Assembly (NCBI GenBank): GCA_023142835.1 | Contig: JAGLIS010000054.1 | Span: forward strand, 1-13,477 | Reading direction: 5' to 3' | DNA length: 13,477 bases | Origin: Candidatus Pacearchaeota archaeon | Lineage (GTDB): Archaea; Nanobdellota; Nanobdellia; Pacearchaeales; GW2011-AR1 | Shown here: positions 1-6,956 of the stretch, piece by piece | Position numbering within the stretch: position 1 is the first letter of the stretch | How the letters are laid out: the number at the start of each line of letters is the position of its first letter | Program-made: the position numbers and the translations under genes | The notes under the pieces: generated by a model | Told to the model about the DNA's origin: nothing | The model's input: only the letters and a program-made list of their open reading frames with translations | Database searches by the model: none

Positions 1-631
1 TTTAACTAAAAAAGTAGGTCTTCATAGATCTAGAGTATATGAATCTCTAGAACGCCTTATGCAAAAAGGGCTCGTACATTTTACTATTGTTAATAAAGTG
101 AAGAAATTTCAAGCAAAAAAACCAGAAATATTGTTGAAACTAATAGAAGAAAGAAAGAAGAACATAGAAAAACTTATTCCCTCATTACAACAACTTCAAA
201 TCGATCAGGAAACAGAACAAACTATTGAAGCGTATAGTGGAATTGGAGGTGTAAAATCTTTACTTTCTGAGACTTTGGATTTTCAAAAATTTAATGTTTT
301 TGGTGCTCCAAAATTATCTATTGATATAATGAATGAAACGTATTGGAAAAATTATAATGTAAAGGCTAACAATAAAAAAATAAAAACGAAAATGATATTT
401 AATGACGAACTAAGGAATTGGTCAAAAAAAATTAGCAAAATTAACAAGGAAGCAGAAATAAAATTCCTACATAAAAGGTTTGATAATATCACCGAAACAT
501 TTGTATCTGAAAAGAGTGTAATAATCATCGTTTGGACATATCAACCTATAGGCTTTATAATTCGTGATTCTTCTGTTGCTAAAGCATATAACCAATACTT
601 TAAAATTTTGTGGAACGAAGCTAAAAAATAA
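1..631 (+). CDS. TrmB-family transcriptional regulator (5' partial)
   Basis: The reading frame is open from base 2 of the window, so the start lies upstream; the ATG at 59 is internal. Translating upstream of it gives GLHRSRVYESLERLMQKGLV, the recognition helix and wing of a TrmB-type winged helix-turn-helix. A charged linker (about residues 32-60 of the visible part) follows. The C-terminal domain carries the YSGIGGVKSLL motif and ends in strands resembling the effector domain of archaeal TrmB proteins (VIIIVWTYQPIGFIIRD, then a final helix with FKILWNEA). About 210 residues are visible. Known members are sugar- or metabolite-responsive DNA-binding regulators; the ligand and target here cannot be read. 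It is convergent with the exonuclease gene, 37 bp apart. Family call confident, specific role unknown. Confidence 0.85.
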   Translation, partial: LTKKVGLHRSRVYESLERLMQKGLVHFTIVNKVKKFQAKKPEILLKLIEERKKNIEKLIPSLQQLQIDQETEQTIEAYSGIGGVKSLLSETLDFQKFNVFGAPKLSIDIMNETYWKNYNVKANNKKIKTKMIFNDELRNWSKKISKINKEAEIKFLHKRFDNITETFVSEKSVIIIVWTYQPIGFIIRDSSVAKAYNQYFKILWNEAKK

Positions 632-668
632 AAGAGGATTATATATAGATAAATTGAAATTTGAGTTT

Positions 669-1232
669 TTAAAGTTTGGTGTTACCCAACCCTAGCAACT
701 TCTGGTAAACCTTTGCAGTGATATGACAGTCTGCTAATGCATCATGAGCTTTTGTGTAATCTATCTCAAAAAAATTTGATATTTCTTGGAGATTGCTTCG
801 AAGACCTTGAGGCACATTTCCTACTCGTTGATGATTCCGCCAAATATACATTGTATCTTCAGATTGATGATGGAGTTTGGAAAGTTTATTTCCTTGATTA
901 AAAAGTGCATTCAAAAATCCTTTATCAAAATGAAAGTTATGACCTATAAGAGAGGTTTTATGTAAGGAATTTTTATCTATAAAGGAATTGATTTGAACAC
1001 AAGCTTTTGTTGGAGGGATTGCGTGGAGATTATGTTCCTCAATGTCAATTTTATTCACTGCCATCGCCCTTTTTGTGAGATTATAATTGGGGTGTTTAAC
1101 AAAAATATGATTCTCATCTAAAATCTTTAAAAAATTACGTTCAACATCAATTAGGAGCATTCCAATTGTCAAAGTTTTATTGAATCTTGGGGAGAGTCCT
1201 GTCGTCTCAGTATCAATAACCAATCTCTTCAT
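669..1232 (-). CDS. DnaQ-like DEDDh 3'-5' exonuclease
   Basis: A 187-aa single-domain exonuclease of the DNA polymerase III epsilon/RNase T superfamily, which removes nucleotides from 3' ends with two metal ions. All five DEDDh residues are visible: D7 and E9 in DTETTG (Exo I), D103 in GHNFHFDKGFL (Exo II), H163 and D168 in HDALADC (Exo III). There is no polymerase or helicase fusion, so it is a free exonuclease; the substrate (repair, proofreading or RNA 3' ends) cannot be decided. It lies 32 nt downstream of the aIF5B gene on the same strand, but has its own TATA-like box 25 nt before the ATG, so it is probably transcribed independently as well. It is convergent with the TrmB gene. Confidence 0.88.
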   Translation of the reverse strand: MKRLVIDTETTGLSPRFNKTLTIGMLLIDVERNFLKILDENHIFVKHPNYNLTKRAMAVNKIDIEEHNLHAIPPTKACVQINSFIDKNSLHKTSLIGHNFHFDKGFLNALFNQGNKLSKLHHQSEDTMYIWRNHQRVGNVPQGLRSNLQEISNFFEIDYTKAHDALADCHITAKVYQKLLGLGNTKL

Positions 1233-1253
1233 AAAGAATAAAAATTATTAGAC

Positions 1254-1261
1254 TATTTAAG
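1254..1261 (-). promoter_or_regulatory. TATA box of the exonuclease gene
   Basis: On the minus strand this reads CTTAAATA, centred about 25 nt before the ATG at 1232. It sits in the 32-nt gap after the aIF5B stop codon. The spacing predicts a transcript starting at or next to the ATG, that is, leaderless mRNA. Confidence 0.5.
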
Positions 1262-1264
1262 AGT

Positions 1265-3007
1265 TTATAGTCCCCAAGTAGGATTTAGTCTTCGTTTTAT
1301 CGTCGCTATTTCTTGCAGAATTGATTTCTCATTGGAAGTTAAGAGATCTTTGTATTCCTTAAATTTTCTAAAATCTGTTTCAGAGAGATTCGTATAAAGT
1401 GATTCCCCAACTTTTAATTGTCGCTCAAAGTTTACTCCAGGAATTGAAATTGCTACTTCTTTTCCTTGAGTGGCTTCTTGAACATTGTTTTTGTCTTCTT
1501 GCATTTCCTTGATTTGTCCTATTTTTTCATTATCTTTATTTATGAATCGCTCTCCTTTTTTTAGTATACCTCCATTTACTTCCACTCCGAAAACTGCAGG
1601 ATTTGAATTTCTAAATACAAAATCTAAAATTTTAATTTTTGCGATTGCTGGAAGTTCTTTAAGTTTTTGACGTTCGATTTCCTTCAATTTATTTTCTCTC
1701 CATTCTTCAAAGTTTTCAATGAGTTTATAGATTATAGAATCTGTAATTATTTTTATTTCTTTTAATTCATCGACGTCGGTATCTTCAGATAATTTGACAT
1801 TAAAGCCAAGCAAGATTTTATCTTCATCAGGCAATGTATTAGTCATATAAATATCTTTTTTTGTTATTGGTCCAATACCTGCCTGAATCACTCGGATTTG
1901 TTTTTGTTTAAGTAAAAATAATAATGCTTCCAAAGAACCTAACGAATCCGCTTTTACAATTATTCCCATTTTATCAGTTTTAATTTCTTCAGATATTTCA
2001 TTAGAAAATTCTTCTTTTATTTCTTCGAGATTGTTATTAATTACTTGAAATGGCATTCCTGGGAAAATTTCTTCCTTTGAAACTATCTGTAACCTAATTC
2101 CTGTAGCGGCCTTGACCTCAGTTTCCGTCTTAAATTTATTATTTAATGGCTGGGCTTCTTGAATATTTCGAACCTTTGTAATAATTGGTTCACCTTCTAT
2201 TGATGCTATTGCAATTTCATCCTTGTTTGAAAGTTTACCGTCGTAAAGAATACATTCCAAAAAATTCATCGCTTTATCTTTTTTAACTTCGAGAACAACA
2301 CCCTTTCCTTGTTCTTTTGTTTTAATTCTATCTTGTAAAAATTTTTGTGATAAAGCTGTAATCATTGCGAGTATTTCTGAAATTCCCTCCCCAGTTTTTG
2401 CAGAACACGGAATGACTGCGAGATTTTTCGTGAAATCTGTTATCTTCGAATACATGTCTGCGTTGAACCCGTAAGAATGTAATACTCCAACTAAAATATA
2501 AAATTTTTCCTCGAAGTTTTGTTTGACATTTATTGCCTGATTTTCTATCGCCTCAAGCGAGAGTAAAGATTCAGAAGTATTCCAACCAGAAATATTATCT
2601 ATTTTATTTAGTGCAACTATGAATGGTGTTTTATTCGCTTTTAATATTTTGAGGACTTCTGCCGTTTGCGGTTTAATTCCGTCATTGATATCAATTACAA
2701 GAACTGCAATATCAGCTAGTGAACCACCCCTCTTTCGTAAATTAGTAAACGCTGCATGACCTGGTGTATCTATAAAAAGTAAGCCAGGAATTTCCAAAGG
2801 GATTTTAAATTTATCTAATATTTTTTCAGCCCGATTTTGGATGTTCTCTTTTGAAAGGGTTGTAAAGGAAATTTTTTGAGTTATCCCTCCAGCTTCTCCT
2901 TCTTGAATGATGGTTCCCCTAATTTTATCTAAGATACTTGTCTTTCCGTGATCCACATGACCCGCGACAGTCACGATTGGTTGTCTGATTTTGTAATTGG
3001 TTTTCAT
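1265..3007 (-). CDS. infB: Translation initiation factor aIF5B (IF2 family GTPase)
   Basis: A 580-aa GTPase that promotes ribosomal subunit joining and initiator tRNA positioning; the archaeal/eukaryal form lacks the long bacterial N-terminal extension, and the length is normal for archaeal aIF5B. GTPase motifs are intact: G1 GHVDHGKT (16-23), G2 threonine in GGITQ (43), G3 DTPGHAAF (80-87), G4 NKID (134-137), G5 SAKTGEG (202-208). The EF-Tu-like domain II, the domain III segment beginning MGIIVKADSLGSLEALL and domain IV with a second beta barrel follow. No intein interrupts the G domain, a common insertion site in other archaea. The start is the first ATG before the conserved IVTVAGHVDH segment and is preceded by a suitably placed TATA-like element. 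It is the upstream gene of a minus-strand pair with the exonuclease. Confidence 0.96.
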   Translation of the reverse strand: MKTNYKIRQPIVTVAGHVDHGKTSILDKIRGTIIQEGEAGGITQKISFTTLSKENIQNRAEKILDKFKIPLEIPGLLFIDTPGHAAFTNLRKRGGSLADIAVLVIDINDGIKPQTAEVLKILKANKTPFIVALNKIDNISGWNTSESLLSLEAIENQAINVKQNFEEKFYILVGVLHSYGFNADMYSKITDFTKNLAVIPCSAKTGEGISEILAMITALSQKFLQDRIKTKEQGKGVVLEVKKDKAMNFLECILYDGKLSNKDEIAIASIEGEPIITKVRNIQEAQPLNNKFKTETEVKAATGIRLQIVSKEEIFPGMPFQVINNNLEEIKEEFSNEISEEIKTDKMGIIVKADSLGSLEALLFLLKQKQIRVIQAGIGPITKKDIYMTNTLPDEDKILLGFNVKLSEDTDVDELKEIKIITDSIIYKLIENFEEWRENKLKEIERQKLKELPAIAKIKILDFVFRNSNPAVFGVEVNGGILKKGERFINKDNEKIGQIKEMQEDKNNVQEATQGKEVAISIPGVNFERQLKVGESLYTNLSETDFRKFKEYKDLLTSNEKSILQEIATIKRRLNPTWGL

Positions 3008-3030
3008 ACTATAATTCTATATACAGTTCC

Positions 3031-3038
3031 TTAAAAAA
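3031..3038 (-). promoter_or_regulatory. TATA-like element of aIF5B
   Basis: On the minus strand this reads TTTTTTAA, centred about 27 nt upstream of the ATG at 3007, fitting leaderless transcription. A stronger near-symmetrical box, TTTATAAATA (3068-3077), lies further upstream and could serve either this gene with a leader of about 40 nt or the divergent gene. Confidence 0.4.
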
Positions 3039-3118
3039 CTTAACATTCTTTTCTTCGAGAATCATAATTTATAAATAGTTAATAGATATCACTTTAGAGT
3101 TACAACTTAACAAAAAGG

Positions 3119-3126
3119 TTTATTAA
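3119..3126 (+). promoter_or_regulatory. TATA box of the putative DGR target gene
   Basis: TTTATTAA preceded by AAAAAGG, a plausible BRE-like purine stretch. It is centred about 28 nt before the ATG at 3151. This spacing supports ATG 3151 as the start and argues against the in-frame TTG at 3127, which directly abuts the box. Confidence 0.5.
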
Positions 3127-3150
3127 TTGTATAATATAACTCATTATATT

Positions 3151-3888
3151 ATGAAACAAAATATAATTCAAAGCACAAGAAATTTTAACGCAGATAATGT
3201 TAATTATAGTCTTTTAAAAGGTGATTTTGGAAAACAAATCTTAAAAGAATATAACCAATTAGTTCAAGATGAATATCGGAATGCTTCTGCTTTAAATGTA
3301 TTATCTTTTTCCGATGATGTTGTTAAGGGAAGTAATCCTTTTGCTTTTATCTTATTGAATAGAGTTTTACAAGATCGTGGGAAATGGGTTGCAAGACCTG
3401 CTGATTTAGAAAGAGCATTAGAAAAAAGAGTAATTAAGTTAGACGGAACTTATGGAGATTCTAGTTTAGTTTTAAGAAGTGAAAGTGATCCTAACGAATA
3501 CTTAGCAAAGAATTTAGCATCTCAAGTAAAAACAAAAGGATATGATGTTGGAGGGGACGCTTTAATGATTCTTTTAGCTGGACTTGGATTAATACCAGAT
3601 TCTAATTCTCCTTATGATTTATCTTTTCAATTAACAGATTCTAGTAAGATAATTCTTGCTCCACAATTTAATAAAACAAATCATGAAAAGGAATTTAATC
3701 GCACAGATGAACAAGGGCTTCCAGTTTTTAAAGACCGTGGATCAAGAATATTGTATTCAAGGGAGGAAGGAGGAATTTGCAGGCTGTGCCGTTACTGGAA
3801 TCGTGACTTGGGCGCTGGGGGTACTGATCTCGTAAATTCGAACTTTAATGGTCTGGTAATTGTATGTTCTGAAGGCACGTTGAAGTAG
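3151..3888 (+). CDS. Hypothetical protein with C-terminal putative DGR variable region
   Basis: A 245-aa soluble protein with no signal peptide or membrane segment. Residues 1 to about 190 match no family I can name. The C-terminal part reads GSRILYSREEGGICRLCRYW followed by a run rich in N, R, D and G, then NGLVIVCSEG. I recall this layout from C-type-lectin-like C-termini of proteins diversified by diversity-generating retroelements in DPANN archaea and candidate-phylum bacteria; no search was possible. Support in the DNA: codons 214-234 are 16 of 21 NNY, and GC is 55% over 3781-3840 against 32% over 3661-3720. Arg is CGT here, while AGA is usual elsewhere in the gene. ATG 3151 is chosen over the in-frame TTG 3127 because the TATA box lies 28 nt before it. 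Role inferred: a displayed or binding protein with a variable surface; ligand unknown. Confidence 0.6.
   Translation: MKQNIIQSTRNFNADNVNYSLLKGDFGKQILKEYNQLVQDEYRNASALNVLSFSDDVVKGSNPFAFILLNRVLQDRGKWVARPADLERALEKRVIKLDGTYGDSSLVLRSESDPNEYLAKNLASQVKTKGYDVGGDALMILLAGLGLIPDSNSPYDLSFQLTDSSKIILAPQFNKTNHEKEFNRTDEQGLPVFKDRGSRILYSREEGGICRLCRYWNRDLGAGGTDLVNSNFNGLVIVCSEGTLK
3781..3852 (+). other. Putative DGR variable region (VR)
   Basis: In-frame block at the 3' end of the preceding gene. DGRs copy a template repeat through an error-prone reverse transcriptase that mutates only adenines, so AAY codons in the template become NNY codons in the target. Here CGT, TAC, AAT, CGT, GAC, GGC, GCT, GGT, ACT, GAT, AAT, AAC, TTT and AAT fit that origin, interspersed with fixed-looking TGG, TTG, CTC, GTA and TCG codons. 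No template repeat, reverse transcriptase or Avd gene is present in the window, so the source would be at a distance. Boundaries are approximate. Confidence 0.5.
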
Positions 3889-3927
3889 AAATTCAATATT
3901 TTTTAATAATTCTTTTGAAGCATTTAG

Positions 3928-3940
3928 TTTTTTATTTTTT
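3928..3940 (+). terminator. Oligo-T terminator after the putative DGR target
   Basis: TTTTTTATTTTTT lies 40 nt after the stop codon, with another T6 run at 3899-3904. Archaeal RNA polymerase terminates at such T-rich tracts. No stable hairpin is seen. Confidence 0.45.
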
Positions 3941-3993
3941 GACCAAAAAGTTTTCCATAATTTTTAAATTTAAATATATCAATAAACCAAACC

Positions 3994-4001
3994 TTTTAAA
4001 A
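3994..4001 (+). promoter_or_regulatory. TATA box of tRNA-Val
   Basis: TTTTAAAA, centred about 28 nt before the first base of the mature tRNA, the expected position for an archaeal tRNA promoter with almost no leader. Confidence 0.5.
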
Positions 4002-4025
4002 TAAGAAAAATCTCCATAACTTTAG

Positions 4026-4096
4026 GAACCCGTAGGCTAATGGTAGACCCTCTCGCTTACACCGAGATGACCCAAGTTCGATTCTTGGCGGGTTCA
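4026..4096 (+). tRNA. tRNA-Val (anticodon TAC)
   Basis: A 71-nt tRNA. The acceptor stem GAACCCG/CGGGTTC has 7 perfect pairs, with discriminator A at 4096. The anticodon stem TCTCG/CGAGA has 5 perfect pairs and loop CTTACAC, giving anticodon TAC (4058-4060), which reads GTA and other valine codons. The T stem CCAAG/CTTGG is perfect with loop TTCGATT. The D arm GGCT/GACC has one C-A mismatch (4037 with 4047) and keeps the loop GG. There is no intron, and CCA is not encoded, as is common in archaea. A35, C36 and discriminator A fit valine identity. Confidence 0.92.
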
Positions 4097-4106
4097 TTTT
4101 TATTTT
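4097..4106 (+). terminator. Oligo-T terminator of tRNA-Val
   Basis: TTTTTATTTT begins directly after the discriminator base, a typical archaeal tRNA termination tract. Confidence 0.5.
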
Positions 4107-4113
4107 CTAAAGA

Positions 4114-4122
4114 TTTTTAAAG
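4114..4122 (+). promoter_or_regulatory. TATA box of the small cysteine-rich protein gene
   Basis: TTTTTAAAG, centred about 25 nt before the ATG at 4143; predicts a leaderless mRNA separate from the tRNA transcript. Confidence 0.45.
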
Positions 4123-4142
4123 ATTGAACTTGTAACTATTTT

Positions 4143-4517
4143 ATGGATAAGTTACACATTGCTCTTATTGTTTTACTGGGCATTTCTATAGTTTTTCTAG
4201 GGATTGGGTTACTTAAGTCTCCAGTAATCACAGATGCAAGCGGAAACGTAATAAAGGAAGAGCCCGAAGTTTGGTCTGGAGATATAACACCCGACGACAT
4301 AAATAATATTGCAGACCACGATTGGATAGCTAGATTAAAAATTACAGATGGATCAAAAATGGAAGGTAGTGAAAAAGTTTGTCTCAATATATGTGGAATT
4401 CGTTGTCTTTGGTTAGGATATCCTTACAAAAGTCATACAGTGAAACCTGGTTCTTTCTTGTGGGGAGATAAGGAAAACGCAATTTGTGGTTGTGAGTGTT
4501 ATGTAATTAAAGAATAA
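4143..4517 (+). CDS. Small membrane-anchored six-cysteine protein, function unknown
   Basis: A 124-aa protein of no family I recognise. Residues 5-24 are a hydrophobic helix (signal anchor or uncleaved signal), followed by a hydrophilic, acidic region (about 38-75) and a cysteine-rich C-terminus. The six cysteines are C80, C84 and C88 (CX3CX3C) and C115, C117 and C119 (CXCXC). If the anchor places the C-terminus outside, they could form three disulfides; if inside, they could bind a metal cluster. The topology is not decided by the sequence: the only charges before the helix are D2 and K3. The start is supported by a TATA box 25 nt upstream. It lies between the tRNA and the nucleotidyltransferase gene with its own promoter, so neighbours say little about its job. 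Confidence 0.7.
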   Translation: MDKLHIALIVLLGISIVFLGIGLLKSPVITDASGNVIKEEPEVWSGDITPDDINNIADHDWIARLKITDGSKMEGSEKVCLNICGIRCLWLGYPYKSHTVKPGSFLWGDKENAICGCECYVIKE

Positions 4518-4565
4518 ACTACCGAACTACCCAAAACAAACAACTTCCAGTCAAAAGTAACAACA

Positions 4566-4573
4566 TTTAAATA
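4566..4573 (+). promoter_or_regulatory. TATA box of the nucleotidyltransferase gene
   Basis: TTTAAATA, centred 26 nt before the ATG at 4596; predicts leaderless mRNA and supports that start. Confidence 0.55.
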
Positions 4574-4595
4574 TCAAAAATTTCAGTACCTTAAC

Positions 4596-6449
4596 ATGGA
4601 TGTATCACACAAAAACATTTCTGAACAAAACTCTGTAGAACAAAATTTAGCAAATGATTATGTTCCAAAATCAAAACTAACCAGTCTTCCAATGTCCAAT
4701 CAAATAGATGACGCACTAAAGAAAAAAATGGACAAAACTCAAAAAGAAATTGAAAAATTCAAAGAAGAAATTACTAAAAAAATAAAAGACATAAAAGCAA
4801 TAGGAATAATCCCAGCTCAAGCTAATAAAAAAATAGAAGAAGAATACGAGATTTCCGAAGAAGATTCAAAGAGAGAATTAATTCACATATTAATGGTTAT
4901 TCCAGAAAAAAAATTCAAAAACATCGGACAAATCCGTCTGGATGCAATTGCAACTGCCAAAAAAATCAATGATAAATTTTGGATTCATGTTGTGACTCCA
5001 ATAGATATCTGGAACCTAGGGCTTGACTCAAAGTTTGATACAATGGAAGCATTAGCCATGTCCTTCCCAATTCTCGATAAAGGAATTCTCGCAGCATTAA
5101 GAGTTACACAAATCCATAAATCCCTCGTCCTAAAAAAATTCGAGAAATATGTAACAAGCTATGTCATCGGAGGATCACTAGTTCGTGGAGAAACAAAGTC
5201 CACATCAGATATAGATGTTTTTATAATCATCGACGACACAGATGTAAAACGAATGCCCCGACTAGAACTCAAAGAAAAACTACGAGGAATTATCTATTCT
5301 TATATTCAAGAAGCAGAGGCAATCGCCGGAGTAAAAAATAAATTATCTCCTCAAATTTATCTAATGACTGATTTCTGGGAAGCTGTAAAAGACGCACACC
5401 CAGTTATGTTCTCATTCATCCGAGACGGAATTCCCCTATACGACCGAGGAGCATTCCTCCCGTGGAAATCTTTACTCAGAATGGGAAAAATTAAACCGAG
5501 CCCTGAAGCAATTGATATGTTCATGTCTTCGGGAAACAAACTAAAAGAAACAGTTCAAAAAAGAATTTTCGACGTAGCGACAATGGATTTATTTTGGGGA
5601 ATCTCGACACCAACCCAAGGTTTACTCATGCTTTACGGACTTACCCCGCCGAATGTTCTCGAGACTGTAAAACAATTTAGAGAAGTTTTTGTAATAAAAG
5701 AAAAATTGGTAGAAGAAAAATATGCAGATATTCTTGAGGAAATATCAATTAAAATTTGGAAGGGTTACGAACACGGAAAAATTAAACCTGGAGATATCGA
5801 CGGAAAAGAGCTTGATAGATTATCTGGAAACGCGATAGATTACATCGAAAGACTCAAAGAATTAAGAGAACAAATTGAAAAACGAACCCAGGAAAATTCA
5901 ATAGAAAAGATTAATGATGACGTCTTTGGAATGCTTGGAGCTCTTCTAAAGAAAAAATCTGAACAAGCAATACTCAAGGAATTTGAAGAAAAATTAATTA
6001 AATCTGGAAAGTTCCCCCAGAGATTTTTAGAAAATTTAAGAGCAATCTCAAAGATAAAAAATGATGTTGCGAAAGCCAAGGGGACTAAAACGAAAAAAGA
6101 TAATCTGACTACGAAACAAAGCAGGGCCGTCGACGATGCACGAAAATTTGCAACAGAAATTACAACAGCTTTGATGGAATACACTCAACGACAAGATATT
6201 GCTTCAATGGAACGAACACGGTTTGTTTTAAAGGGTAAGGATTCAAACGCAGAGGTATTTTTCCTAAAGAATATCTTTATAATTCAAGGTTCAAAAATTC
6301 AAAAACTTAATGGAGAAAAACTAATCCAGTCGGATACAAAAGAATTACAAGAGCAATTATCAGAAAATCAGAATAAGGAATCTAAAATTGATTTTAAGGA
6401 ATTAGAGGTTTTGAGGAAAATGTTTGGTGAGTTTGAGTTGGTTTATTGA
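4596..6449 (+). CDS. Pol-beta-type nucleotidyltransferase with HEPN-like helical domain
   Basis: A 617-aa soluble protein. Residues 37-65 are lysine/glutamate-rich and likely coiled coil. Residues 94-180 form a mixed segment (IHILMVIPEKKFKNIG...). The nucleotidyltransferase core is at 188-265: GGSLVRGETKSTSDIDVFI has the family's GGS motif (192-194) and the metal-binding D205 and D207; the third carboxylate is uncertain, possibly D259. A helical region from about 300 to 430 includes QGLLMLYGLTPPN, which resembles HEPN domains. A coiled helical part follows, then a small beta-rich end (541-575). Known MNT and HEPN proteins usually occur as separate toxin-antitoxin partners in which MNT adenylylates HEPN. 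I see no clear RX4-6H ribonuclease motif here, so the helical part may be regulatory. It could modify a protein or RNA; the substrate is unknown. It converges on the next gene with no spacer. Confidence 0.75.
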   Translation: MDVSHKNISEQNSVEQNLANDYVPKSKLTSLPMSNQIDDALKKKMDKTQKEIEKFKEEITKKIKDIKAIGIIPAQANKKIEEEYEISEEDSKRELIHILMVIPEKKFKNIGQIRLDAIATAKKINDKFWIHVVTPIDIWNLGLDSKFDTMEALAMSFPILDKGILAALRVTQIHKSLVLKKFEKYVTSYVIGGSLVRGETKSTSDIDVFIIIDDTDVKRMPRLELKEKLRGIIYSYIQEAEAIAGVKNKLSPQIYLMTDFWEAVKDAHPVMFSFIRDGIPLYDRGAFLPWKSLLRMGKIKPSPEAIDMFMSSGNKLKETVQKRIFDVATMDLFWGISTPTQGLLMLYGLTPPNVLETVKQFREVFVIKEKLVEEKYADILEEISIKIWKGYEHGKIKPGDIDGKELDRLSGNAIDYIERLKELREQIEKRTQENSIEKINDDVFGMLGALLKKKSEQAILKEFEEKLIKSGKFPQRFLENLRAISKIKNDVAKAKGTKTKKDNLTTKQSRAVDDARKFATEITTALMEYTQRQDIASMERTRFVLKGKDSNAEVFFLKNIFIIQGSKIQKLNGEKLIQSDTKELQEQLSENQNKESKIDFKELEVLRKMFGEFELVY

Positions 6450-6806
6450 TTATTTTTTTAATAAAAGTGACCGATACTTAGGAAATGAATTAAGATGATT
6501 AACTATTATAAAATTTTCTTCTTCACAGAATTTATTAACAAGTTCTGTTGCTTTATTCCCACAAGCATCGCATGACTCAGAATCCCATCCACCCGAAATA
6601 AGTGTTAATCCATAACTCTTTTTATATTTAGTATAATTAATCTCAAGGACATAAAAATTTTCCGAAGGTTTTCCCTTATGCTCTAAAGGACCTGCAACAA
6701 ATTCAAGTTCTAAACGTTGATCTCCGATTTTTTCAATCTTTTTTTCAAGTATTTCTTGAGATGCCATTGGATAATCATTGTTATCTGAACAGGTTTCATA
6801 TTCCAT
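6450..6806 (-). CDS. Hypothetical protein, 118 aa, function unknown
   Basis: A 118-aa soluble protein I do not recognise. The middle is beta-like (LELEFVAGPLEHKG, then FYVLEINYTKYKKSYGLTLI) and is followed by GGWDSESCDACGNKATELV, which has a CDAC pair, and a C-terminal basic tail. Two other cysteines are C6 and the one in KFCEEEN. The lone CXXC is too little to call a zinc site. The start at 6806 is supported by a TATA box 24 nt upstream; an internal in-frame Met at residue 14 is the alternative. Its stop codon begins at the base next to the nucleotidyltransferase stop on the other strand, so the two transcripts must overlap at their 3' ends. Confidence 0.65.
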   Translation of the reverse strand: MEYETCSDNNDYPMASQEILEKKIEKIGDQRLELEFVAGPLEHKGKPSENFYVLEINYTKYKKSYGLTLISGGWDSESCDACGNKATELVNKFCEEENFIIVNHLNSFPKYRSLLLKK

Positions 6807-6826
6807 ATTATTAAATAATTCAACAA

Positions 6827-6834
6827 TATTTAAA
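6827..6834 (-). promoter_or_regulatory. TATA box of the 118-aa hypothetical gene
   Basis: On the minus strand this reads TTTAAATA, centred 24 nt upstream of the ATG at 6806, with an A-rich stretch just before it. Predicts leaderless mRNA. Confidence 0.5.
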
Positions 6835-6926
6835 TTTTTTGGTTTATAATAACTTCTTAGGGGTAACTTATATTATCTTATTACTTTTTATCCCTTGAAA
6901 ATTATTGAATTTAAAAATGATAAAAG

Positions 6927-6937
6927 TTTTATAAATA
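6927..6937 (+). promoter_or_regulatory. Distal TATA box upstream of RuBisCO
   Basis: TTTTATAAATA, the best TATA match in this intergenic region. It would place a transcript start near 6957, which is exactly an ATG that opens a 16-codon frame (6957-7007). Using this box gives the RuBisCO mRNA a leader of about 65 nt. Confidence 0.5.
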
Positions 6938-6956
6938 TTACTAAAATTTAGAATAT

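Noticed and set aside
59..61. ATG at 59 as the start of the TrmB-family gene
   Set aside because: The frame is open upstream to the window edge and encodes the conserved recognition helix, so this ATG is internal.
1254..1264. Treating the exonuclease gene as simply the second gene of an aIF5B operon
   Set aside because: The 32-nt gap contains a TATA-like box correctly placed for the exonuclease ATG, so an independent start is at least as likely.
3127..3150. In-frame TTG start that would lengthen the putative DGR target by 8 residues
   Set aside because: It directly abuts the TATA box at 3119-3126, whose spacing instead predicts a transcript starting at the ATG at 3151.
4136..4387. Minus-strand frame of 83 codons opposite the cysteine-rich protein
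   Set aside because: It is fully antisense to a gene with its own promoter and has no recognisable domain.
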